Shown: one piece after another, positions 18,915-27,292 of the stretch
Numbering within the stretch: position 1 is the first letter of the stretch
How the letters are laid out: every line of letters starts with the position of its first letter
NCBI GenBank assembly: GCA_002173095.1
Contig: NHBK01000009.1
Coordinates: forward strand, 248,001-312,000
DNA: 64,000 bases
Direction of reading: 5' to 3'
Source: Hyphomonadaceae bacterium TMED5
GTDB taxonomy: Bacteria > Pseudomonadota > Alphaproteobacteria > Caulobacterales > Hyphomonadaceae
The notes under the pieces: generated by a model
The model's database searches: none
Told to the model about the DNA's origin: nothing
The model's input: only the letters and a program-made list of their open reading frames with translations
Program-made: the position numbers and the translations under genes

Positions 18915-19103
18915 TCAGTCTTTCGAGCCAAAGCTGAACATGGCGTCTGCGGCAGATTTTGCATCGCCTTTTTTCAGAATGGCCGCTTCGCAGAGCGCAA
19001 TTTCAGCCTTCAGATCGGAGATCCTGTCTTTCAGGTCCTCGACCGACATCTGATCGATCTGCTGAATAAGTTTTGGGTCCGGTGCTTGTTCCTCATCACT
19101 CAT
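18915..19103 (-). CDS. DUF1192 small coiled-coil protein
   Basis: This 62-residue acidic protein has a central heptad-rich segment (MSVEDLKDRISDLKAEIALCEAAI) and a short tail, AADAMFSFGSK, both characteristic of DUF1192. Its function is unknown. It is conserved next to the quinone oxidoreductase gene, divergent here, in many alphaproteobacteria. Confidence 0.85.
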   Translation of the reverse strand: MSDEEQAPDPKLIQQIDQMSVEDLKDRISDLKAEIALCEAAILKKGDAKSAADAMFSFGSKD

Positions 19104-19150
19104 TGCGCCACTCTCCCTACAGAATTTTCATATGAAAACGAGTTATAATT

Positions 19151-20122
19151 ATGACCCTAACCATGCGCGCTATTGAAGTCCAAGATGATCAGTCCCTGAA
19201 AATTGTGGAGCTTGCGCGGCCTGAACCAAAGGGCGCTGAAGTGCTGATCAAGGTTGAGGCCTTCGGCATCAATCGGGGGGATTTGTTGCAGCGCGTCGGC
19301 ATGTATCCGTCTCCTAAAGGGGCGTCGCCTCTTATGGGGCTGGAGGCTTGCGGCGTGGTGGAGGCTGTAGGCCCGGCGGCTGATCGCTGGAAAGTGGGTG
19401 ACAAGGTCTGCGCGCTTTTGCCGGGTGGTGGCTATGCAAGCTATGCCGTGGCGGATGCGGGCTCTTGTCTGCCGCTGCCGGATGGGCTGAGCTTTGAGCA
19501 GGGTGCGAGCCTGACCGAGACCATGATGACGGTCTGGACGAATGTCTTTGATGTCTGTGATCTCCAGCCGGGGGAAACCTTCCTTGTGCATGGCGGGACG
19601 AGCGGGATTGGCGTTTCAGCCATTCAGATGGCGCGCCAGCATGGATGCAAGGTTCTGACGACTGCCGGAACACCAGAAAAATGCGTGGCGGCAGAAACCT
19701 TCGGCGCGCACCGTGCGATCAATTACAAAAGCGAAGATTTTGTGGCCATCGCCAAGGAAGTAGGCGGGGTGGATGTCATTCTGGATATGGTTGGCGGCGA
19801 CTATGTCTCCAAGAATATCGACTGCCTCAATCGCAAGGGCCGTATGGTCAATATTGCTTATATGAGCGGGTCCAAAGTGGAAGTGAACCTGATGCCGGTC
19901 ATGCTGAAGCGCCTGACGATCACTGGTTCAACCCTGAGAGCGCGTACGCCGGAAGAGAAAAGACAGGTGCGTGATGGGCTGGAAGGTGAGTTCTGGCACA
20001 TGGTAAGCGCGGATAAGATCAATCCTGTCGTCTATAAGGTTTTCGAAATGGAAGAGATCGAACAGGCGCACGCATTGATGAAGTCTTCTGAACACATCGG
20101 GAAAATTGTGGTGAAGACCTGA
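19151..20122 (+). CDS. Zinc-independent NAD(P)H:quinone oxidoreductase (PIG3/Qor-type MDR)
   Basis: This 323-residue medium-chain dehydrogenase/reductase has a GroES-like N-terminal domain (FGINRGDLLQRVGMYP) and a Rossmann domain with VHGGTSGIGVSAIQMA near residue 143. The zinc-binding cysteines of alcohol dehydrogenases are absent, and the INRGDLLQR and GMYPSPKG blocks match the PIG3 quinone reductase group. It reduces quinones or enones with NADPH. The start region has no strong ribosome-binding site and a second ATG lies four codons in. It precedes trcR on the same strand. Confidence 0.88.
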   Translation: MTLTMRAIEVQDDQSLKIVELARPEPKGAEVLIKVEAFGINRGDLLQRVGMYPSPKGASPLMGLEACGVVEAVGPAADRWKVGDKVCALLPGGGYASYAVADAGSCLPLPDGLSFEQGASLTETMMTVWTNVFDVCDLQPGETFLVHGGTSGIGVSAIQMARQHGCKVLTTAGTPEKCVAAETFGAHRAINYKSEDFVAIAKEVGGVDVILDMVGGDYVSKNIDCLNRKGRMVNIAYMSGSKVEVNLMPVMLKRLTITGSTLRARTPEEKRQVRDGLEGEFWHMVSADKINPVVYKVFEMEEIEQAHALMKSSEHIGKIVVKT

Positions 20123-20216
20123 AGACTACAGATTTGTGAGACGGTTATCTTTGCAATTCAGCAAAACTCGCCTTATAATAAACGCAACGACCGTTTCCCT
20201 ATAGGAAAATCCCGTC

Positions 20217-20236
20217 GCCCGGCCAGTGTGCCGGGC
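20217..20236 (+). promoter_or_regulatory. Strong leader hairpin just upstream of trcR
   Basis: GCCCGGC and GCCGGGC form a perfect 7-bp GC-rich stem around CAGTGT. A TTTT tract and the AAGGAGT ribosome-binding site of trcR follow within 20 nt. It could end transcripts from the upstream oxidoreductase gene or attenuate trcR. Confidence 0.45.
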
Positions 20237-20260
20237 GTACGTGTTTTAAGGAGTATACAC

Positions 20261-20926
20261 ATGGCCAAGATTCTTATGCCGAAAGCGACGGCTGTCTGGC
20301 TGATCGACAACACAACGCTGACCTTTCAGCAAATCGGTGACTTCTGCGAACTCCACCATCTGGAAGTGCGCGGCATTGCTGATGGCGACGTTGCTCAATC
20401 CATGCGCGGTGTGGACCCTGTTGCACGTGGCGAGTTGACCCGCGATGAGATCGCGAAAGGTGAGGCAGACCCGAACTACACGCTGAAGCCGATTGCGCAC
20501 AAAGTCGACAAGATCGTCACTGAGCAAAAGCGCAAAGGCGCTCGCTACACGCCGATTTCCCGTCGTGGTGACCGTCCGAATGCGATTGCCTGGTTCCTCT
20601 TCCACCATAAAGAGGTGTCTGACGCACAAATTTCTAAAATCATCGGCACGACCAAAGCGACGATCAATACAGTCCGTGACCGGTCTCACTGGAACTCTGC
20701 CAACATCAAACCGGTCGACCCGGTAACGCTTGGCCTGTGCTCTCAGATCGAGCTTGATGCGCTGATCGCGAAAGCCTCTGAAAAGCGTCGCAAGATGGAC
20801 GAAGAAGCAGGTCTTCTCAGCGATCAGGGGCTTGCGCCAATCACGCCGGAAGAAACTGTCGAAGAAGAGACGCAAGAGCCATCTAAAGAAATCACGGCTG
20901 AGAACCTCTTCAAGTTCAATAATTAA
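20261..20926 (+). CDS. trcR: TrcR cell-cycle transcriptional regulator (DUF1013)
   Basis: This 221-residue DUF1013 protein has family blocks MPKATAVWLIDNTTLTFQQI, YTPISRRGDRPNAIAWFLFH and a predicted helix-turn-helix, VSDAQISKIIGTTKATI. In Caulobacter TrcR associates with RNA polymerase and affects the cell cycle and antibiotic tolerance. The start at 20261 is fixed by AAGGAGT 6 nt upstream and by the family N-terminus. The last 50 residues are acidic and low in complexity. It is followed by two hairpins, the second a good terminator. Confidence 0.9.
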   Translation: MAKILMPKATAVWLIDNTTLTFQQIGDFCELHHLEVRGIADGDVAQSMRGVDPVARGELTRDEIAKGEADPNYTLKPIAHKVDKIVTEQKRKGARYTPISRRGDRPNAIAWFLFHHKEVSDAQISKIIGTTKATINTVRDRSHWNSANIKPVDPVTLGLCSQIELDALIAKASEKRRKMDEEAGLLSDQGLAPITPEETVEEETQEPSKEITAENLFKFNN

Positions 20927-20962
20927 ACAATCGCCTTCGGGCGGTCGTTTTGCATTCCAATG

Positions 20963-20995
20963 AGCCCGCTGTTTAACCGCAGCGGGCTTTCTTTA
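20963..20995 (+). terminator. Terminator after trcR
   Basis: A 9-bp stem AGCCCGCTG/CAGCGGGCT with an 8-nt loop is followed by TTTCTTT. A smaller CGCC-TTCG-GGCG hairpin followed by a TCGTTTT tract precedes it at 20932-20943. Confidence 0.85.
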
Positions 20996-21074
20996 TCCCA
21001 TCGATTGATGGTGTATTGCGACGCTCAACCCGGCATCCATATGTTGGTATGGATACAAGGCAGAGGATTGGGTC

Positions 21075-21362
21075 ATGGCGGACGCAGAGTTCAGACTGGA
21101 AGAAACGGAAACCGGTGGCCGTTATGTGCTGGCGGTCGATGGCTATGAAGCCGAGATGACCTTCTCCAACGCTGGAACCGGGAAGATCATTATTGATCAT
21201 ACGGGTGTGCCAAAAGAGCTGGGTGGTCGTGGTATTGGCACGCAACTGCTGGCTCATGTAGTGGATAATGTCCGCGCCAAAGGTCTCAAGGTGATCCCGC
21301 TCTGTCCCTTCGTAAAGGCGCAGCTTGAAAAGCATACAGAATGGCAGGACATTCGAAACTGA
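21075..21362 (+). CDS. Small GNAT-like N-acetyltransferase (YjdJ/COG2388 type)
   Basis: This 95-residue protein of the minimal GNAT family has the acetyl-CoA-binding block VPKELGGRGIGTQLLAHVV and the late conserved IPLCPFVKAQLEKH. The substrate is unknown. Its length matches the family, so it is complete. It is convergent with the next acetyltransferase gene. Confidence 0.88.
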   Translation: MADAEFRLEETETGGRYVLAVDGYEAEMTFSNAGTGKIIIDHTGVPKELGGRGIGTQLLAHVVDNVRAKGLKVIPLCPFVKAQLEKHTEWQDIRN

Positions 21363-21390
21363 GAGTGCGGAGTTTCAGCGTAGAGACGCG

Positions 21391-21903
21391 TCAGTCATTT
21401 CGCCCCTGTTTCCACTCATCTGCCGTAATTTCCCAGACAAGCGACTGCCGTGTGGACCCGTCTGGTGATGTGCTGGTGACTTCTCCGGCGCGGCGCATGC
21501 CCGACGCATCTATCATGTGGATGGAGCGATGTTTATCGAGCGCCGCTGTAAAACACAGAAGATTGACGCCAAGCCGGCCAAACACCCAATCCATGCTTTC
21601 AGCCATGCCTGAACGGCCTTGTCCGCGCGATTGGCGATCGGAGCGCATAGCGCCGCCAAACTCTGCGGCAGACCAGTTCGGCCAGATGGTGAAATCCATA
21701 TAGGAGATGATTTCACCGGCCTCATCAAACAGGGCGCACATCAGGCCTTCACCTCGCGTTTGCGCGCTTAGTTTACGCTCGATATGCGCCGCGCAGCTCT
21801 CCAGCGTGACCGGCTTTTCAATTGTGTAGATTGGCCCCGATATCTCGGGTGCGGAAAAGAAGCGGAAGAGAGCAGACGCGTCTTCTCCCTTCAATACCGG
21901 CAT
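21391..21903 (-). CDS. GNAT-family acetyltransferase-like protein
   Basis: This 170-residue protein resembles the RimJ/RimL-type GNAT fold: a N-terminal strand FFSAPEISGPIY, a central FTIWPNWSAAEFGGAM, and SRGQGRSGMAESMDWVFGRL where the acetyl-CoA loop should lie. That loop departs from the Q/RxxGxG/A consensus only slightly. The function is unknown. The start has a weak ribosome-binding site, and a short 28-codon frame with a good one ends 15 nt upstream, which suggests translational coupling. Confidence 0.7.
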   Translation of the reverse strand: MPVLKGEDASALFRFFSAPEISGPIYTIEKPVTLESCAAHIERKLSAQTRGEGLMCALFDEAGEIISYMDFTIWPNWSAAEFGGAMRSDRQSRGQGRSGMAESMDWVFGRLGVNLLCFTAALDKHRSIHMIDASGMRRAGEVTSTSPDGSTRQSLVWEITADEWKQGRND

Positions 21904-21918
21904 AAAACCATCTGACCG

Positions 21919-22005
21919 CTAAATGCCCTCAACACTTCGGACATTTGCCCTGATATGCGCCTCCGCTTCAGGGCTGACCACTTCCTTTGTGATTGGAATG
22001 GACAT
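21919..22005 (-). CDS. Possible 28-residue leader peptide upstream of the GNAT gene
   Basis: This short frame, MSIPITKEVVSPEAEAHIRA and then eight residues ending GI, starts at an ATG preceded by GAGGA at 5 nt. It stops 15 nt before the GNAT start. It has no recognised family. The well-formed ribosome-binding site is the only positive evidence, and a non-functional short frame is quite possible. Confidence 0.35.
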   Translation of the reverse strand: MSIPITKEVVSPEAEAHIRANVRSVEGI

Positions 22006-22077
22006 GTGTTTCCTCGCCTTTTCCTCCCATGGTCCTGTAGTCTGCAGCCGGGAACAAGAGGCGAGGGGTTTGCGGGG

Positions 22078-24462
22078 TTAGTTGGATTGTCCTGAAACGA
22101 TTACGCTGCGGATTTCGACCGGAGCGGAGCCCGGTGTCAGATCTGGCAATAACCCAAGAACATCTACACTACCGCGGTCTGGTGCGGGTACGTAATAGTC
22201 GAAGCTATAGCTATCCCACTCATTGGTCAGGTCCAGTGTTTTCCATCCGGAATTGCCGTTGTCATTCGTGGAATACACCATGTGCATTTGTCCGACATCG
22301 GCAAAGCTTCGGGCTTCGACGGAGATACGGATCAAGCGATCTTTCAGTCGGCTGAGTTCGGGTTCGCGAATGCGTTGCCAGACACCCGGTCGGCCGACTG
22401 GGAAAATGTCATCCGGCGCGAGTGTTTCGCTGCCTGGATAGCTGAGCGCCAAAACGCCGTCGTTCGCAGAAAGGGTGAAAGGCTCAGAGGCTTCAAAATC
22501 TGAGAGCGACATTTCCAGCACCGGAGAGAAGACCATCGAGTCTGATGGCAAAGCGGAGCCGTCATCACTGTTTGCTGCTTCGATAAATTGGGCCACTGTT
22601 GGATAGGCTGTGCTCAAAAGACCGCCGACATACTCACCGCCTTCGATTGAGTAATGCCCGTGATCATGGAAGAGCAACATGTTCGGTGCAGCGAATGCCG
22701 GGAGTCCGCCCTCGGAGCGGACGATTGGATACATGTCGAGGAATCCCGCGCCATGTGATTGTGCGATCTCATGTACTTTGCCGCGCAGGAACGGAATTTC
22801 CGGGCGTTCAAATTCCTCTGCAATCATACCGTCTTCGGGGATGCCGTAGCGGCGCAGAATGTCGATCATGGCTTCCGTCAGAATGCCACGAGGTCCCAGT
22901 AAAACTTTATCGGTGCTGATCTGGTCGAGAAGGGATTCCAGCCCCGGCCAGTCGGTTCCGATGTGCCAATTGTGCGAGAAAACCACGACATCAAATTGAT
23001 TGAGTGCGTCGATATTGTCTGAGAGGTAGTCCGCAGTCAGTTCGCAGTGTGGACGGAAGCGTTCAAAGCTTGGGCAGCTTTGAGCAGTAATGCGTTGAAC
23101 ATTTGCATCCGGATAGGCTGCTTCAAGCATCAGCCAGTCATCCGCGGCAAAAGAACTGCCGAGTACAAGAATGTTAGGCGCGCCTCTTTCTGTCGTCAGG
23201 CATTGCGAGAAATCTGATAAATCCCCGCCAACAAACTGGTGGCAGTCATTCACTCTTGTGGCTTCAGACCGGGCGAACTGTGTGGCGACGCGGTTGGCAT
23301 CAATCAGCTCAATCTGATTGCTGCGGCTGAACCGAACCCAGCTGCTGCCGCTCCAGGCATGGGTCGTATAGAGGATCATGCCGATCAGAGAGAGAGACGT
23401 GAAGAAGGCGAGGCCAGCATTTGAGATGAACGGCTTCTGGCCGTGTTTGGCGCGGAAGGGCGATTCCACCAGCCAGTAAAACAGGCTACCTGCCGCCAGC
23501 GTGAATACGGCAAGACCGATTTCCTCAGCAAGGGTCAGCGGTGCCAGCTTCCAGGCTTTGTAGAACACGATCGCTGGCCAGTGGACGAGATACGCCGAAT
23601 AGGAAATCAGGCCTATCCATCTGAAGACGGGGTTGTTCAACAGGTATGAAACCGGCCCCCGGATTGGGAACATCAGCAACAGGGCTGTGGCAATGCTTGG
23701 CGGAATGGCGCTAAAGCCCGGGAATAGCGTAGTCGCATCATAAACGAAGAACAGTGCGATCAGCAGGGCCAGAGAGGCCAGATGGATGACCGTCGCAATG
23801 AGGTTCGGCACCTTCGTATGGAAGGTGAACTCTTTCATCATGATGGCAACGAGGCCGCCAATTGCCAGTTCGGCGATACGGGCCGGCAGAAGGTAGAACG
23901 CTGCTGACTGGTCCACGCGGACCTGCCATTCGCCGAATGCGGCACTGGCCAGAATGACCAGCACCAATGCTGCCACTCGCAATTTAGCGGGCAGTTTAAT
24001 GATGACGAACAACAATAGCGGCCAGAAAATGTAGAATTGTTCTTCTACTGCCAGGCTCCATGTATGCAGGAGTGGACGAGAGGATGCCTCGACATCAAAA
24101 TAGTCTGCGTTGAAATAGAAGAAGAAGTTCGAGAGGCCAAAGAGTGCATGCAGCGCTGAACCGCCAAAGTCAGCCATCTTCTGTGCGTCATAGATAAAGG
24201 CTGCCGCGATGCAGCTAAGCACCAGCATGGCAATAAGCGCCGGATAGAGACGCCGTATGCGTCGCTCATAAAAGCCAGAATATGAGAAGCTTTTCTGCTT
24301 CAGACCTTCGTAAATAATACCGGTGATCAGGAAGCCGGAAATGACGAAGAAAATATCCACGCCAAGAAAGCCGCCAGTGAGCCAGCCTTCGTTGATGTGG
24401 AATAGCACAACGCTGGAAACGGCAATTGCGCGTAAACCATCAATGTCCAGGCGATACTTCAT
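22078..24462 (-). CDS. Membrane acyltransferase with SGNH domain (OafA-like), copy B
   Basis: This 794-residue O-acyltransferase begins with the acyltransferase-3 membrane domain (about residues 1-340, some ten helices). The catalytic-histidine region is RLDIDGLRAIAV, and RRIRRLYPAL follows. After one more helix comes an extracytoplasmic SGNH-type domain with the serine block LVLGSSFAADDW and the HDHGHYS block holding the Asp/His pair. A final beta-rich domain of about 130 residues follows. Such enzymes O-acylate surface polysaccharides. It is a tandem paralogue of the upstream gene, 20 bp apart. The membrane halves are nearly identical while the outer halves differ, suggesting different acceptors. 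Confidence 0.92.
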   Translation of the reverse strand: MKYRLDIDGLRAIAVSSVVLFHINEGWLTGGFLGVDIFFVISGFLITGIIYEGLKQKSFSYSGFYERRIRRLYPALIAMLVLSCIAAAFIYDAQKMADFGGSALHALFGLSNFFFYFNADYFDVEASSRPLLHTWSLAVEEQFYIFWPLLLFVIIKLPAKLRVAALVLVILASAAFGEWQVRVDQSAAFYLLPARIAELAIGGLVAIMMKEFTFHTKVPNLIATVIHLASLALLIALFFVYDATTLFPGFSAIPPSIATALLLMFPIRGPVSYLLNNPVFRWIGLISYSAYLVHWPAIVFYKAWKLAPLTLAEEIGLAVFTLAAGSLFYWLVESPFRAKHGQKPFISNAGLAFFTSLSLIGMILYTTHAWSGSSWVRFSRSNQIELIDANRVATQFARSEATRVNDCHQFVGGDLSDFSQCLTTERGAPNILVLGSSFAADDWLMLEAAYPDANVQRITAQSCPSFERFRPHCELTADYLSDNIDALNQFDVVVFSHNWHIGTDWPGLESLLDQISTDKVLLGPRGILTEAMIDILRRYGIPEDGMIAEEFERPEIPFLRGKVHEIAQSHGAGFLDMYPIVRSEGGLPAFAAPNMLLFHDHGHYSIEGGEYVGGLLSTAYPTVAQFIEAANSDDGSALPSDSMVFSPVLEMSLSDFEASEPFTLSANDGVLALSYPGSETLAPDDIFPVGRPGVWQRIREPELSRLKDRLIRISVEARSFADVGQMHMVYSTNDNGNSGWKTLDLTNEWDSYSFDYYVPAPDRGSVDVLGLLPDLTPGSAPVEIRSVIVSGQSN

Positions 24463-24482
24463 ACTTTGTCCCCCGGCCTGCT

Positions 24483-26861
24483 TTATGGCTGAACGCTGAT
24501 TGTGATTGAACGAATGTCCGTCGACGGAGCGCCCACGCTGACCGATGGCAGCAGCGCGAATACATCCGGGTTGTCGCGGGTTGGTTCCGGCACAGAATAG
24601 TAGAATTCAAACGTCTGCCAGTCAGGGCCCGTTTCAAATGACTGCCAGCGGCTATTGCCATTGTCATTCGTTGTATAGGCCGCATGAAGTTCACCCGATT
24701 CGGCACTTCGGGCCTCTATCTGAACCAGAATATACCGGCCTTTAAGGTCGTCGAGTTCGCTTCCGGTGATGGTCTGCCAGATGCCGGGACGGCCGTTCGA
24801 GGCGAGCTCATCAATATTGAGCCCGTCAGCTCCGTCATATGAAATTGAAATCACCCCATCCGCCGTCGAAAAGCTATACGGAGCATCTGTTCGGAAACTG
24901 TCCATCGGTAATTCGACAATGGCCTCGTTAGCCGGACCGGTTTCGATAAGGGCTGGCGGTGACGCATTGTTCGCTGCGGCTAGAAGGCTTTGCGGGTCAG
25001 GGTATTCTTCCCGCATTAAGCCTGCGATGAACTCGCCTCCCTCAAGAGAGTAATGCCCATAATCCAGATAAAGCAGCGCCTCCGGGGAGGCGAAGAATGG
25101 CAGTTCTCCCTCAGGGCGTAGCAGATCATACATGTCGATATATCCCGCATTGTGGCGGGTTGAGATGTCATGAATCATGGCGCGAACGGTTTGGGTTTCA
25201 GGTCGCTCATATCGCGTATCGACTGTCGTCGCGTTGTCTGCTCCGACCTGGCGGAGAACATCCAGCATGTCTTGATTGAGAATACCGCGCGCACCAAAAA
25301 CGATTGCGTCGGTGGAGAGGAGATCGAGTAGTCGCTCCATCTCGCTCAAATCTTCATTCATCTTCCAGTTATGAGCGAAGATGACGGCATCGAACTGATT
25401 GATCTGGTCGATATGGTCGAAAATATAATCGTGCGTCAGCTCACAGTGCGGTTCGGATGGCACAAAGCTCGGGCAGCTTTGAGTGGTAAGGCGTTGTATA
25501 TGGGCGTCAGGATAAGCGTGCTGTAGCATCAGCCAGTCATCGCCTGCGAATGAGCTGCCCAGAACCAGCAGATTGGTCTGTTCGCTTTCCAGCGTCATGC
25601 ACCGGTCGAAATTGCTTTCTGAGTTGCGCATGCCCTGATGGCATTCGTCTCGGCTCAAAGCGGCGCCGCGTGCGCCTTGTGTTGCAGCCAGATGCGCTTC
25701 GATCCGTTCCATCTGGTCGCTGCGCGGTACGCGAACCCATGTGCTACCTGTCCACGCATTCGCAGTGTAGAGCACAACGCCGATGAGCGAGAGCGATGTG
25801 AAAAAAGCGAGGCCCGAATTTGAGATGAAGGGCTTTTGGCCATGCTTGGCGCGGAAGGGTGTTTCCACCAGCCAGTAGAACAGGCTGCCGGCAGCGACCG
25901 TGAATACCGCAAGGCCAATTTCTTCAGTCAGCGTGAGCGGTGCAACCTTCCATGCCTTGTAAAATACAATTGCGGGCCAGTGGACCAGATAAGCTGAATA
26001 TGAAATCAGGCCGATCCAGCGAAAGACCGGGTTGTTCAGAAAATAGGATAATGGCCCCCGGATAGGGAACATGAGCAGGAGCGCGGTCGCAATGCTTGGC
26101 GGGAGTGCGGACAGTCCCGGGAACAGCATGGATTCATCATATGCGATGAAAAATACGATCAGCAGTGCGATACAGGAGACGTGAATGACGGCGGCAACCG
26201 GATTCGGCACCTTTGTATGGAAGGTGAACTCCTTCATCATGATGGCAACGAGGCCGCCTATCGCCAGCTCTGCGATACGCGCCGGAAGAAGGTAGAAGGC
26301 AGCGGACTGGTCTGCGCGGACCTGCCATTCGCCGAAAGCGGCGCTCGCCAGAATAAGTAGAATAAGTGCGAGAATCCGCAGTTTGGCCGGAAGCTTGATA
26401 ATAACCAGAAGGAGAAGCGGCCAGAAAATGTAGAATTGTTCTTCTACAGCGAGGCTCCATGTGTGCAGGAGCGGGCGAGAAGAGGCCTCGACGTCGAAAT
26501 AGTCTGCGTTGAAATAGAAGAAGAAGTTCGACAGGCCGAAGAGTGCATGGATGGCGGAGCCGCCAAAGTCTGCCATTTTCTGTGCGTCATAGATGAAGGC
26601 AGCTGCAATACAGCTGAGTACCAGCATGGCGATAAGTGCCGGGTAGAGGCGGCGAATGCGTCGCTCGTAAAAGCCTGCATAGGAGAAGCTTTTCTGCTTC
26701 AGGCCTTCATAGATGATGCCAGTGATCAGAAAACCGGAAATGACGAAGAAAATATCGACGCCGAGAAAACCACCGGTGAGCCATGCTTCATTGATGTGGA
26801 ACAGCACAACGCTGGAAACGGCAATTGCGCGTAAACCATCAATATCGAGGCGATACTTCAT
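24483..26861 (-). CDS. Membrane acyltransferase with SGNH domain (OafA-like), copy A
   Basis: This 792-residue paralogue of the following gene has the same layout: acyltransferase-3 membrane domain, linking helix, SGNH domain (LVLGSSFAGDDW; LDYGHYS) and beta-rich C-terminal domain (RPGIWQTITG, TNDNGNSRWQS). In the first 350 residues the two proteins differ at only scattered positions; beyond about residue 380 they diverge strongly but keep the catalytic motifs. It is promoter-proximal in the two-gene unit. The likely role is O-acetylation of a surface glycan. Confidence 0.92.
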   Translation of the reverse strand: MKYRLDIDGLRAIAVSSVVLFHINEAWLTGGFLGVDIFFVISGFLITGIIYEGLKQKSFSYAGFYERRIRRLYPALIAMLVLSCIAAAFIYDAQKMADFGGSAIHALFGLSNFFFYFNADYFDVEASSRPLLHTWSLAVEEQFYIFWPLLLLVIIKLPAKLRILALILLILASAAFGEWQVRADQSAAFYLLPARIAELAIGGLVAIMMKEFTFHTKVPNPVAAVIHVSCIALLIVFFIAYDESMLFPGLSALPPSIATALLLMFPIRGPLSYFLNNPVFRWIGLISYSAYLVHWPAIVFYKAWKVAPLTLTEEIGLAVFTVAAGSLFYWLVETPFRAKHGQKPFISNSGLAFFTSLSLIGVVLYTANAWTGSTWVRVPRSDQMERIEAHLAATQGARGAALSRDECHQGMRNSESNFDRCMTLESEQTNLLVLGSSFAGDDWLMLQHAYPDAHIQRLTTQSCPSFVPSEPHCELTHDYIFDHIDQINQFDAVIFAHNWKMNEDLSEMERLLDLLSTDAIVFGARGILNQDMLDVLRQVGADNATTVDTRYERPETQTVRAMIHDISTRHNAGYIDMYDLLRPEGELPFFASPEALLYLDYGHYSLEGGEFIAGLMREEYPDPQSLLAAANNASPPALIETGPANEAIVELPMDSFRTDAPYSFSTADGVISISYDGADGLNIDELASNGRPGIWQTITGSELDDLKGRYILVQIEARSAESGELHAAYTTNDNGNSRWQSFETGPDWQTFEFYYSVPEPTRDNPDVFALLPSVSVGAPSTDIRSITISVQP

Positions 26862-27292
26862 ACTCGGCCTTTGGTCTCAACCGGGCGATTTCAGACGAGC
26901 AGTCTTCCGGAAAGGTCACCAAACGCGCTTAACGCCGTTCTGCACGGCAAGTGCAGATGATCCCCCAGTCAACGTGCCTGTCGTTGTCCCCGTTACTCTA
27001 CATACGACGTTGATCGGGTCTAACACACAAAATCGGCGCAAAAAAAGTACAAAAGTACACAGTTTCCGGCGCATATTGAATCTGCTGAATTGTCGGGCGG
27101 GTAGGGGCACGGGCAGGTGGGCGTGTTAAGCTTAAAGTAGAAAAAGCATATCCCCAAAAAGGCCAATATAACGGAGTATAAATAGTCAACAGTGTCTGAA
27201 TACGTGTGGTATTCAATAAGTTATATCGGCAGTTTATTAACTAAAATAGCGTAACACTACACACCTTACGGGATAAACGACGGTGTTGGGTG
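26862..27292. promoter_or_regulatory. 431-bp divergent intergenic region with inverted repeat
   Basis: No gene is credible here. The right half is AT-rich and looks like the promoter zone. It contains a perfect inverted repeat GAATAC-GTGTG-GTATTC at 27198-27214, 79 bp before the start of the ammonium-transporter fusion, and a direct repeat of AAAGTAC near 27042-27058. Both are candidate regulator sites. Confidence 0.5.

Larger units (their letters stand above)
22078..26861 (-). repeat. Tandem gene duplication of the acyltransferase-SGNH genes
   Basis: Two head-to-tail copies of about 2.4 kb. DNA identity is high and nearly gap-free over the 5' about 1.1 kb of each gene and falls sharply in the 3' half, where short conserved islands mark the SGNH motifs. 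Confidence 0.9.
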
